A DNA stretch of 64,000 nt from positions 237,148-301,147 of the forward strand of contig FJOG01000027.1 of assembly GCA_900073065.1 (NCBI GenBank), read 5' to 3'. Below the pieces are notes generated by a model that was not told the origin of the DNA, did no database searches, and worked only from the letters and a program-made list of their open reading frames with translations. How positions within the stretch are numbered: position 1 is the first letter of the stretch; each line of letters starts with the position of its first letter. Of the stretch, positions 56,420-64,000 are shown piece after piece. The translations under genes and the position numbers were made by a program. The DNA is from Phialocephala subalpina (Eukaryota > Ascomycota > Leotiomycetes > Helotiales > Mollisiaceae).

Positions 56420-58216
56420 CTAATACATCTGCGCTACTGGAGCTCTCCATGGTTTTGGCACAATCTCATCTTCCGCAATCTGTGTTCTGCTGGCCTGCAT
56501 CATCAAGGCACTGGCTGGCTTAGGGGCATTACTCATCCGCGCCATCTTGTTGGTTGGCTCTGGCGCCTCAAGATCTGCACTCTTGCGCTTTCGCCCACGT
56601 CTCGCCGTCTCTGCCGTGTCTTCCTCTAGTTTGGGCGGACTACTCTTGCTCTTCCGACCGCGTTTTCCCTTGCCTTTGGCTGCTTGGGTAGACTCTTTTA
56701 CGAGACGCTTCGCTCGTGCTTCCTCAAGGTCCTCATAGCTCATAACCTTCGCCTTTCTTAGCACCAACGACTTCGTCGATCGTCGAACTTTGGCTTCGTT
56801 GTTAATCGTGGTTAGGAGTTAAATTCGGTCCTCCTGCAGGATGCTCTTAGCAGAGGATTTTTTGGAAAGCTTTAGTGCAAATCTATAAGTGTCTCGCCAA
56901 GTTCTGTTTGCTCGTTTCATCAAGCGCATGAGCATCCCGTTGGATGATCAGGTTCTATAGCGACATAAAAGCCTCTGCTGACACCGGCGTAACAAGCGTT
57001 TGCGGTTCTACGTCTTGCCGATAAGACCCTACCTTCACCTCATCGGCTCGCGGGATAGCTAGTTCAGCTAGGGGGGCGAGCATACTTCTGAGCACCCTAT
57101 TTGGATTAAACGGGAACAAACCACTTGCGGCAAAGCCGGCCTTGATGTTCTTTGGCGTGAACGCTCTTCCCTTTACCGGGCTATAAAGAGAAGTGAAGTG
57201 CTCCTTGCGATCGTATTTACACCTCTTTGCTCGAGTCGATCAACTTGGTCACGATAAGCTGCCTTAAGTGGAGCAAACGTTGCGACATCACAAGGCTGGA
57301 GCTTGTAGGAGGTATAGGAGGGGAGACGATATAAAAGAATATTGTTCTCGAAATAGAACTCTAAGATTTCGAGAGTTTCATGCGTTCCAAAACCGTCGCA
57401 AACCAAGACGCGAGGTTTCTTATTAGTTCGTTCTTTGGTTTCGGGATCAAATATACGCTTAAGCCACTTTAAACTGATCTTAGAGTCGGTATATCCAGAT
57501 TCGGAGCATGCATACTGCCATCCAGGGGTAGGAAACGTGGTCTAATTGCTTCGATGAGTACTCGCTGGCCAGATAATCATAGGGTTTAAGTACCTACCAT
57601 CACCACTAATACATTCGATCGCAGTTACGGTTGTGCGCTTAACTCGCGCACCTTTATAATCTCGCATATCGTGCTTACTTACGAGGACTTTGACAGAGCT
57701 TGGCATAGAGAGCATCACTCTAGTCTCGTCCATGTTATACACATTTTCGACTAGGACAGCCGGATCTTGTAATACATCTTTCATCACCTCAAACTAGTGT
57801 GTGATCTTCCCATAAATGTTTTTCTCGTGACGGTTCTAGTCTAACGCCTTGACTCTTCGTGCTACGAGTTCTGGATGGCGTTTCTCTAGAGCCTTTGTCC
57901 AGTTCCGACCGGGAGGCTTGAGGGGTCTATCGGTGGTAGGCCGTTGGCAGGTGACTCTGAAGGCTAGAGCAAGGATAAATTTTATTCGTACTGATTGTCC
58001 AAGGTCAGACATTTGTAGCAAATACTTAATGAGGACATCCTCTTCCCACGGGGTGAGGTATTGTTGGCTTTGGGCCTTTTCTTCCATCGAGCGTCGTCCG
58101 CGAGCGCGATGATGGAGTGTAGAACGAGGGACGTTGCCATGATCTGCAAGAGCACGGTATGATCTCGGCACGCCAGGAGGTACCCCTTGCGCTAGGACTT
58201 GACTGGCTCTGTCCAT
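56420..58216 (-). mobile_element. degenerate pogo/Fot1-like transposase
   Basis: A Tc1/mariner-superfamily transposase of the fungal Fot1/pogo type, inactive. The ATG at about 58216 begins MDRASQVLAQGVPPGVPRSY with an HTH_psq-like domain. CENP-B-type HTH sequence follows (RSMEEKAQSQQYLTPWEEDV). The DDE catalytic part shows ENVYNMDETRVMLSMPSS (first Asp), CDGFGTHETLEILEFYFENN (second Asp) and LYRLPSYTSYKLQPCDVATF, with Lys and Gln positions typical of pogo. The C-terminus KVMSYEDLEEARAKRLVKES then a basic tail ends APVAQMY at 56420. Stops interrupt the frame near 57836, 57790, 57542 and 57173, and others follow, many where Trp or Gln would be expected. Terminal inverted repeats were not found. 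Confidence 0.75.
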
Positions 58217-58725
58217 GTTAGCCTCGTGGTGATGGTATCGTGAACGAGACGACTTGACTGGCAGCGGTTTGGCAATGGCGTAACCAGAAGTCACGTGCCA
58301 ATGGAAGGTTCGAGAAACACGCTATTTATAGCCGATATCCCTGCGGAGCGAGCGTCGCGCACATCGCCTCGCGTTTCGTGGAATGGCGTGCAGCCCGAGG
58401 CACCAAATAATTAGTCAGCAGTATTCGAAAGCACGAGCAATCATATCAGAGCTATGTCAACAATACTCCCAACACCAACTGAAAGGATCGATCAGCTGGT
58501 CTACGTATCGGCAAGTGCCCACCTCATTTCATTCATGCGAAATACAGTTATGTTTCGAAGTCTAGCTAACTCGTTATCTTTGGTAGGGTCTTCGAAGGGC
58601 GAAAGCCGCGACACCCCACAACGAAGCAAAATCCAACTCGAGTGATTCTTCTAGCACAGCAGCAACTCTGAAGCGCCTTAAAACTGTGAAGCTCCCAACA
58701 ATCGACGGGGAATGCTTCATTCGCC
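58217..58725. other. intergenic between pogo remnant and APH-like pseudogene
   Basis: About 0.5 kb. It contains a GC-rich patch GCGGAGCGAGCGTCGCGCAC near 58343. No gene seen; a 63-codon frame at 58454-58645 could be an upstream part of the next gene, unproven. Confidence 0.35.
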
Positions 58726-60341
58726 ATGCCAGCTACTCTCGAGCTCGATAACGGGAAGTATATTATATACGAGGCGGCCATCAAGAAAGATGCAAATATC
58801 ATCAATGAAGTAACATACCCTCGAGCAAGGAAACAGCTCTTTCAGAAGCTACGGGATCAGCGTGCAACGATCCAGGACATTGTTCGGTATCACCTGAGAC
58901 TGCGTGGTGAAGATGCTTGTATTGTCGGGGACCAATGGATTCGTGGGAGCTTCAATGTGTGTATACCTGTGGAAGTAAGGTCAGCCGGCTTCAATCAGAA
59001 TCTTATCTTTCGCTGCCCTATGCTACACAAGCTTGCCGAAGCCACATACCCTGGCACCATTGACGAAAAGCTAAGCTCCGAGGTGGGAGCCTACGTATGG
59101 ATGTAAGAGTATTGCCCTGACATCCCTATTCCACAATTATACGGCTTTGGCTTCTCTGACAATCGACACGTAAGTTTTTTTATATGACTTGCAAATCCTT
59201 GCTAACACTATAGCTTCTTATATAGTTTACATACGAAAAACGAATGCCTTTCTATTTCCGCTTTTGGCGTATGTTCCAGCGATCACTCCGCAAGTACCTT
59301 CGATACCCAACTCTGTCTCGATATGCTTTCAATCCAATTGGCGAGGGCTTGCCCACCGTATATATGCTGCTTGAGCATATCGGCCCCGACACAGGCGAAA
59401 TACTCTCAGATATATGGGACAGGCATCGAAAGGACCCAGTCCGGAGACAGAACCTCTTCCGAGGCATGGCGCGCTTGATCCTGTCTTTGGCTCGTATTCC
59501 TTAGCCTCGAATAGGCTCGTTCGAATTTCATAACAACGGCACTATTACATTGATAAACCGACCACTGTCTTCCTCCGTTATCATACTGGAAAATGATGGT
59601 GCCCCGAGAACGATATCGAGAAATGAAACATACACTTCTACGGAGCCTTTTGTTACAGATATGCTTACATTCCATGACGACTTCTTTCTCAGCAATCTAC
59701 GCGCTGTTTCAAGTATGGAGGACTGTCTTGGACAAATGGCTTCCAAAACATTACTCAGAGCAATTTCGTATAACTATATTCGGCGCGAAACCCGTAATGG
59801 GCTATTCCGTCTCCAGCTCACCGATTTCTATGCGAGCAACATTTTCGTCGATAAAGACGGGAACATCACATGTCTCATCGACCATGAGTGGGTTTGTGCG
59901 CTACCTACCGAAATGCTTTCCGTTCCGTATTGGCTTACAGGATGCGCTATCGATGGAATAAAGAACGAGAAGCTTCGTGAGTTTGAAATAGTTCATCGGG
60001 AGTTTATGGATATATTTGAGGAGGAGGAAGTCAAGATGATGGCAACGAATCCGCCTGCAATGACACGAATCATACACGACGGCTGGAACTCTGGCGCAGT
60101 ATGGTTCTGGCATTGTATTACCTCCGTGAATGCCGCGTGGTCTCTCTTCGACGATCATATCGGTCCTAGATTTCTTCCCCCCTCAACAGATTCTGAAGGA
60201 ATAATTGCACAGTATTGGTGTCAGGGTTCTCCTCTGGTTGCTGAGAGAAAGGTCGCTGAGCTGGAAGAATATGACAAACAATTACAAGTTCTCTTTGACG
60301 AAAAGGCAGGCCTCTCTACAGAGGAAGAGACTCATGGCTAA
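58726..60341 (+). pseudogene. APH-family (aminoglycoside phosphotransferase-like) kinase, broken
   Basis: Fungal phosphotransferase-family protein, over 500 codons. Segments: WIRGSFNVCIPVEVRS (nucleotide-loop strand), LIFRCPMLHKLAEATYPGTI, YCPDIPIPQLYGFGFSDN, then an intron (59170-59229 approximately), PTVYMLLEHIGPDTGEILSD (hinge), RLQLTDFYASNIFVDKDGNI, where the Brenner-type catalytic H-x-D-x-x-x-x-N has become L-T-D-F-Y-A-S-N (His replaced by Leu), and CLIDHEWVCALPTEML with the metal-binding Asp. Two in-frame stops break it: TAA at 59104-59106 (M-stop-EYCPD) and TAG at 59502-59504 (RIP-stop-PRIGSF). Both are explained by a CpA to TpA change of a Gln codon. Without them the frame is otherwise open, so decay is recent. 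Confidence 0.75.
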
Positions 60342-60419
60342 GTTTATACTTTGATAGAAGACACACAAGCGTCAATATATATTGTTGGCCATTCAAACCT
60401 ATGTCTTCTACTTATCTTT

Positions 60420-60535
60420 CTCTCTTTCCCTGTCCTGTCACTCTTTCAATTCCTGCTCCTTCTCTGCCCTTTCTTTCTCTCTTTCTCTGTCCTGTTGCTC
60501 TTTCCATTTCCGCTCCTTCTCTGCCCTTTCTTTCT
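60420..60535 (-). repeat. two 57-bp tandem repeats encoding a Glu/Lys/Arg-rich string on the minus strand
   Basis: The TGTCCTGT core recurs at 60431 and 60488, a 57-base (19-codon) period, with a few differences. On the minus strand the frame reads KEREEKERAEKERKWKEQQD and on, a charged coiled-coil-like string. This could be a fragment of a protein-coding gene; I could not place it in a complete one. The surrounding 60342-60921 holds nothing else I can support except the flank of the ankyrin gene. Confidence 0.7.
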
Positions 60536-60913
60536 CCTCTCTCTCCTTCCGTTTTGTTTCTCGTTCTTCTTGGGCGCTCTTGCCAGATGAGATCGTAGCC
60601 GCCAGGTCCTTTGCCTTGCCACTCACAGCAACTGTTGCCTGCGAAACGGTTAGAGCTACTATCACTGATGTACGATATACTTAGTTGAGACTTGCTTCGT
60701 ACTGCTCTGCCTCCCCTGTACTGGCACTCCAATGGGAGTCGGTCATACTGGGTACAGTCGCTAACGAAATCGGCTTCCCCTCAAACTCACTGTGAAAGTT
60801 TCAGCGCCGTCCAAACCTTGTCTCCCCAGGCCCCTCTCTGTCAAAGTTATGAAAATAATATAATATGAAATAAATGATCAATAAGCGTGCTTGTGTAGCA
60901 GCTAGACGACGGC

Positions 60914-60921
60914 CTCGTGCC
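60914..60921 (+). repeat. 8-bp target-site duplication, left copy
   Basis: CTCGTGCC directly outside the left terminal repeat; identical to 63768-63775. Confidence 0.9.
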
Positions 60922-60946
60922 CAGTGTTTGCAACAATACGCCCAAT
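60922..60946 (+). repeat. left terminal inverted repeat of the hAT element
   Basis: Starts CAGTGTTTGCAACAATACGC. Against the right end, reading inward, there are two mismatches and one single-base gap over about 25 bases. Confidence 0.9.
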
Positions 60947-61112
60947 ACGATATTGGCCAATATAGAGGGTCCTCAATATCACCACGGTTTGAAGCTTTTG
61001 ATATTGTACCACTGCAATACAGGATTCCTGATATTGTATTGTTGCCAATATTATTGCCCAATATGACGTATTGCGTACCATTCATTTAGAGTCCTCCATC
61101 AAGCTATATTGC

Positions 61113-63311
61113 TCACTCCTGCCTAAGACCTTGTGCCTCCCCCTGAATGCCCTCAATATCGTCATCGTCGTCCTCTATTGCCTCAATCCTTAGCCACGAC
61201 TTCAAGCACTCTAGAGCCTCAATTGTAAAGATCCCTAGCCTGTTCCGACGATCTGATATCGTAATCTTTGCACCTGAGAAGAGACGCTCAGGATCTGCTG
61301 ACATTGCCGGTATTGAGAGTATATCAAGAGCCATTTTACTGAGATTCGGGAAGTTCTTTTGTTGTGTAGGTTCTAGCCACCATTTATACCCTTGTTGGAC
61401 GCCAGGAACTTGAGGTTGTGCGCAATATCTTGTGTATTCGTCTCCTAATAGGTCGTCTTCGTCGTCGCCATCAAGCCAGACTAGAAAATCGTTCGGTGCT
61501 TTCGTAGGAGGAGTAGTTGATGGTGTTGATACTATTGTGACCTGATCTTTGTACCTTGTCTCCCAGAACGCCTTCATTGTAACCTTTGCTAATGGGATCC
61601 AATCGCTCTTCCAGTGCTTCTCAATCCACTTCCACTTACGGGATGGATGGAGTACCATTGCCGCTACATATGTAGGAGTCCTATCAGAGAGCTTGTAGTA
61701 TTTGTCCATCTTTGCCCAGCCTGAATTGAACATTGACGCGAACGTGGGGTCATCTTTGTGTAGGTTTTTGTGTTTCTCGAAGAGAGTGAGGATATAATCG
61801 GTCGCAGGGAGGCAGAGGTCGAGGGTTGATTCCTTTGATTCGCACGCTTTTGTCGACATTGAGAGCTTCTCTAGGAAGTCTTTAATGACCTCAACTGTTG
61901 CCCATTCCATGTCAGTCAATTTATCATTTACAAGATCAGGAGTACCATAGATTGCGATATACTCGTCAATCACATCCCTAAGAGCCCATGCCATCTGTAG
62001 CATCATATACCAGGAGTTCCATCGTGTTGTATTATCGCGGGGAATACGATGGTTACTAGAGAGCTCGAGGAAATGGTGTAATCGTTGTGTACTAGCCGCT
62101 AGGAAGATGAGGAAATTATGAAGCTTTCCTAGAGGTCCTTTCCTCCTCCAGTTCTCAATCTCTTTGACAGTAACGTTGTATACACTCGTTTCTTCGTCTT
62201 CATCGAGGGTCTCCTTGTCAGTGACAAATAGGAAGGATTTGACAGCGAGATTGATAATATGCCCTTGACAGCGAATTCGATGGTGTATCGGGTCGTATTT
62301 GAGGTTAAAGTCTCGTCGTAGAGCTTGAGACAATACTGTCATCATCGTATCATTATCAGGTGCGTTGTCCATCACAAAGTAGCCCAGGTTTCTAACAATA
62401 TCGTACTCCTCCAGGACCTCCAGGACGTATTTTGACATATTCTCCCCTGTATGCTCTCCAACTACCTCTCTCATTGCTAGAACAAGACTCTGGAGTGTGC
62501 CATCTTCGTTGATAAATTGCGCGGTAATACCAAGTATCGCTTTCGAGTTAGGAGACGTCCAGAGGTCACAGCTAATAGGGATCTTCGTACGAGCTTTGCG
62601 GAGGACAGGGAGGATAGTGCGTGATTTGAGGTCGTGGTATTGCCGGATTACCCATCTCTTAATACCAGAGGCTCCTTTTGCAAGGAATTCCTCTGCTTGG
62701 GAGTTGAGATATAAGATAAACGCACGGAATTCGGTATTAGCAACAAGATTGAAAGCAAGGTTACAAGAAACAAGACAGCGAACCCAGAGGGTTTCTAGCT
62801 TATCTTGCGAGATCTCCTCTGTATCCAGACGTCGTCGTTTGTGAGGGCTAGCTTCTGCGTGAGCAAAGGCAGCTTTAAGAGATCTTTGAATATTCTTAAC
62901 AGTAGTATCTCGTGGTGATTCCTTAGGTATATCATGGAACTCCTCCAGATGCCTCCCTGCGACCCCAGTGCCTCCAGAACAGAGATATACTTTTGCGCAA
63001 TACCGACAGCGCCATTCCTCCAATTGTGTGACCTCATCGATGTATTTTGTCTGCATATCTTCGTCCGGCATGTGATTAAAGATCCAGGAAGTTCGTAGCT
63101 GTTTCTGTCGTGTAGGGAGAGGAGGAGCAGGAGAGCGTGGAGCAGGAGTAGGAGTGGGAGTGGATGCCACTGAGGGCGTCGCTGAAGCTTGTGATGGCGT
63201 AGGAGTCGCATTTTGGGCGGCAGAGGTAGTAACAGCTGCAGCCAATTGACTAGAACGTTGATAGACTGTTTTTTCAAATGGTAGGCGCCGTTGGGCCTTC
63301 TTTGGTGGCAT
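61113..63311 (-). CDS. hAT family transposase
   Basis: An uninterrupted 732-residue frame from the ATG at 63311. The basic N-terminus (MPPKKAQRRLPFEK) and a Thr/Pro/Ala-rich linker precede a BED-type zinc finger, WRCRYCAKVYLCSGGTGVAG followed by RHLEEFH (C-x2-C...H-x4-H). The RNase H-like catalytic core shows ISCDLWTSPNSKAILGITAQ with the first catalytic Asp and YFVMDNAPDNDTMM with the second, then RIRCQGHIINLAVKSFLF (the C-x2-H motif) and DNTTRWNSWYMMLQMA, a hAT hallmark. The C-terminal dimerisation domain is LDILSIPAMSADPERLFSGA with SDRRNRLG after it. The tail is acidic. No missing motif was noticed. It cuts and inserts the surrounding element. Confidence 0.92.
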   Translation of the reverse strand: MPPKKAQRRLPFEKTVYQRSSQLAAAVTTSAAQNATPTPSQASATPSVASTPTPTPAPRSPAPPLPTRQKQLRTSWIFNHMPDEDMQTKYIDEVTQLEEWRCRYCAKVYLCSGGTGVAGRHLEEFHDIPKESPRDTTVKNIQRSLKAAFAHAEASPHKRRRLDTEEISQDKLETLWVRCLVSCNLAFNLVANTEFRAFILYLNSQAEEFLAKGASGIKRWVIRQYHDLKSRTILPVLRKARTKIPISCDLWTSPNSKAILGITAQFINEDGTLQSLVLAMREVVGEHTGENMSKYVLEVLEEYDIVRNLGYFVMDNAPDNDTMMTVLSQALRRDFNLKYDPIHHRIRCQGHIINLAVKSFLFVTDKETLDEDEETSVYNVTVKEIENWRRKGPLGKLHNFLIFLAASTQRLHHFLELSSNHRIPRDNTTRWNSWYMMLQMAWALRDVIDEYIAIYGTPDLVNDKLTDMEWATVEVIKDFLEKLSMSTKACESKESTLDLCLPATDYILTLFEKHKNLHKDDPTFASMFNSGWAKMDKYYKLSDRTPTYVAAMVLHPSRKWKWIEKHWKSDWIPLAKVTMKAFWETRYKDQVTIVSTPSTTPPTKAPNDFLVWLDGDDEDDLLGDEYTRYCAQPQVPGVQQGYKWWLEPTQQKNFPNLSKMALDILSIPAMSADPERLFSGAKITISDRRNRLGIFTIEALECLKSWLRIEAIEDDDDDIEGIQGEAQGLRQE

Positions 63312-63742
63312 TCTGCTGGTATCTTTGATGGTAATATCGTGTTGATAAAATCGGTAGGTTAGGCGTTTGAGCTCGCTTATACATAGCGTAAAATTGTCAA
63401 GAACTCTCTAATCCTAGATAATTAATAGAACATCACAATAATATTGTAAAATTATGGGAGTTAGTTTATTTAAAAGCTATAATCTTAGTGATTCATAGGA
63501 AACAATTTTAAAGTCAATAGCGTTACGTGGTGTTAAGATATTAGATATCTAAGTTAGATCCTTGCTCTTTGTGATTAGTAAAGACATGGTAGAGAAATCG
63601 CGACAACACTATTATTATTACCCAATATATTGCAATACAAATTGACCGTATTGTTATTGGGCCAATATACTAAATGCCGTATTGTATTGCTGCAATACAG
63701 GTTTCCCTTGTATTGTACCGCAATAAACTCGGTGGTACAATA

Positions 63743-63767
63743 TATTGGCTTATTGTTGTAAACACTG
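63743..63767 (-). repeat. right terminal inverted repeat of the hAT element
   Basis: Read on the minus strand it starts CAGTGTTTACAACAATAAGC, pairing with the left end. Confidence 0.9.
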
Positions 63768-63775
63768 CTCGTGCC
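63768..63775 (+). repeat. 8-bp target-site duplication, right copy
   Basis: CTCGTGCC directly outside the right terminal repeat; identical to 60914-60921. Confidence 0.9.
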
Positions 63776-64000
63776 TGTTCCCAGCAGCACATGATAGCGG
63801 CGTCCGACTGTGCTCATCCTTCGAATCGACCTCGACCTGGCCAGTCGCAAGCAGTAGCTGGACGACAGCCTCATGCCTGTTCTCAGCAGCATATAACAGC
63901 GGCGTCCGACCGTCCTTATCCTTCGAATTGACCTCGACCTGGCTAATCGCAAGCAGCAGTTGGACAATAGCCTCGTGCCCGTTCTTAGCAGCATATGACA
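63776..64000 (-). pseudogene. ankyrin-repeat protein gene, interrupted by the hAT element (partial)
   Basis: Reading leftward from the window edge: YAAKNGHEAIVQLLLAISQV, EVNSKDKDGRTPLLYAAENR, HEAVVQLLLATGQVEVDSKD, EHSRTPLSCAAGNRHE, then the transposon. The GRTPL-YAA-HEAVVQLLL pattern and the 102-base (34-codon) period are those of ankyrin repeats, which bind proteins and in fungi often form the C-terminus of NLR-like proteins. Beyond the element (below 60914) the next codons read EAVV, then TAG, then LL, so the expected Gln codon has become a stop. The gene is cut by the insertion and by this stop. The N-terminal part lies outside the window. The bases outside the two ends join seamlessly into another repeat unit. 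Confidence 0.8.

Larger units (their letters stand above)
60922..63767 (-). mobile_element. complete hAT DNA transposon (2846 bp)
   Basis: Both ends begin with CAGTGTTT followed by R-CAACAATA-M-GCC in inverted orientation (60922 onward, and from 63767 leftward), giving imperfect terminal inverted repeats of about 25 bp. The 8 bases just outside each end are identical (CTCGTGCC), the target duplication length of hAT elements. One open transposase gene lies inside on the minus strand. AATATTGG/CCAATATT-type motifs are frequent in both subterminal regions. Length, ends, duplication and open reading frame together indicate a structurally intact, possibly autonomous and recent insertion. Confidence 0.92.

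Noticed and set aside
55320..58370. CTCGCTxCGCAGGGA-like strings near 55325 and 58340 as ends of the pogo element
   Set aside because: The two are in direct, not inverted, orientation and lie far from the transposase ends; no TA duplication could be paired.
1..64000. tRNA, rRNA or snRNA genes
   Set aside because: GGTTCGAA-like strings (for example near 13495, 42795 and 58304) were checked by eye; none has a matching T-arm stem and acceptor stem.

Overview
This window is nuclear DNA from a filamentous ascomycete (Pezizomycotina). Short introns of about 45-150 bp with GTAAGT/GTATGT-type donors interrupt most genes. The gene set is typically fungal: Zn2Cys6 regulators, DHA2 and sugar MFS transporters, SAT4/rhodopsin-like membrane proteins, P450s and a Bud3-like RhoGEF. 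A leotiomycete is my guess, but no marker in the window fixes the class. There is one assembly gap, at 5961-6346. No rRNA, tRNA or CRISPR array was seen.

Layout. 0.5-2 kb: secreted histidine phosphatase. 2.7-7.8 kb: intact Zn2Cys6 regulator, divergent from a broken DHA2 MFS transporter. 8-12 kb: F-box protein and sugar transporter. 12-15.4 kb: gene-poor. 15.4-17 kb: cytosolic amidohydrolase/decarboxylase and a cysteine-rich hydrophobin-like secreted protein. 18-28 kb: a decayed accessory block with relics of a Baeyer-Villiger monooxygenase, a P450 and a Zn2Cys6 regulator, between two apparently intact genes (GNAT-like, SAT4-like). 28.7-31.4 kb: a protein of unknown family and a second hydrophobin-like secreted protein. 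32-53.7 kb: mostly conserved core genes: P-loop kinase, Bud3-like RhoGEF, a Dcc1 remnant, a secreted amidohydrolase, a Lyc1-like acetyltransferase, an RBR ubiquitin ligase, importin-9/Kap114 and Rev7. 54-64 kb: transposon-rich edge with a dead pogo/Fot1-like transposase, a broken APH-type kinase, and a complete hAT element inserted in an ankyrin-repeat gene.

The core genes serve cell polarity and septation, nuclear import, ubiquitination and DNA-damage tolerance. They look intact except the Dcc1 piece. The accessory blocks carry many nonsense changes, often TGG to TAG or CAA/CAG to TAA/TAG. Those are CpA to TpA changes, the RIP signature, although frameshifts also occur and RIP does not explain them.

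The most notable observations are: two cysteine-rich secreted proteins sharing a phase-1 intron inside the codon of the fourth cysteine (one apparently GC-AG); a possible 1155-residue form of the RBR ligase whose tail contains a tandemly duplicated exon plus intron; and a hAT transposon with an open 732-residue transposase, matching terminal inverted repeats and a perfect 8-bp target duplication. I found no clearly new multi-gene system.
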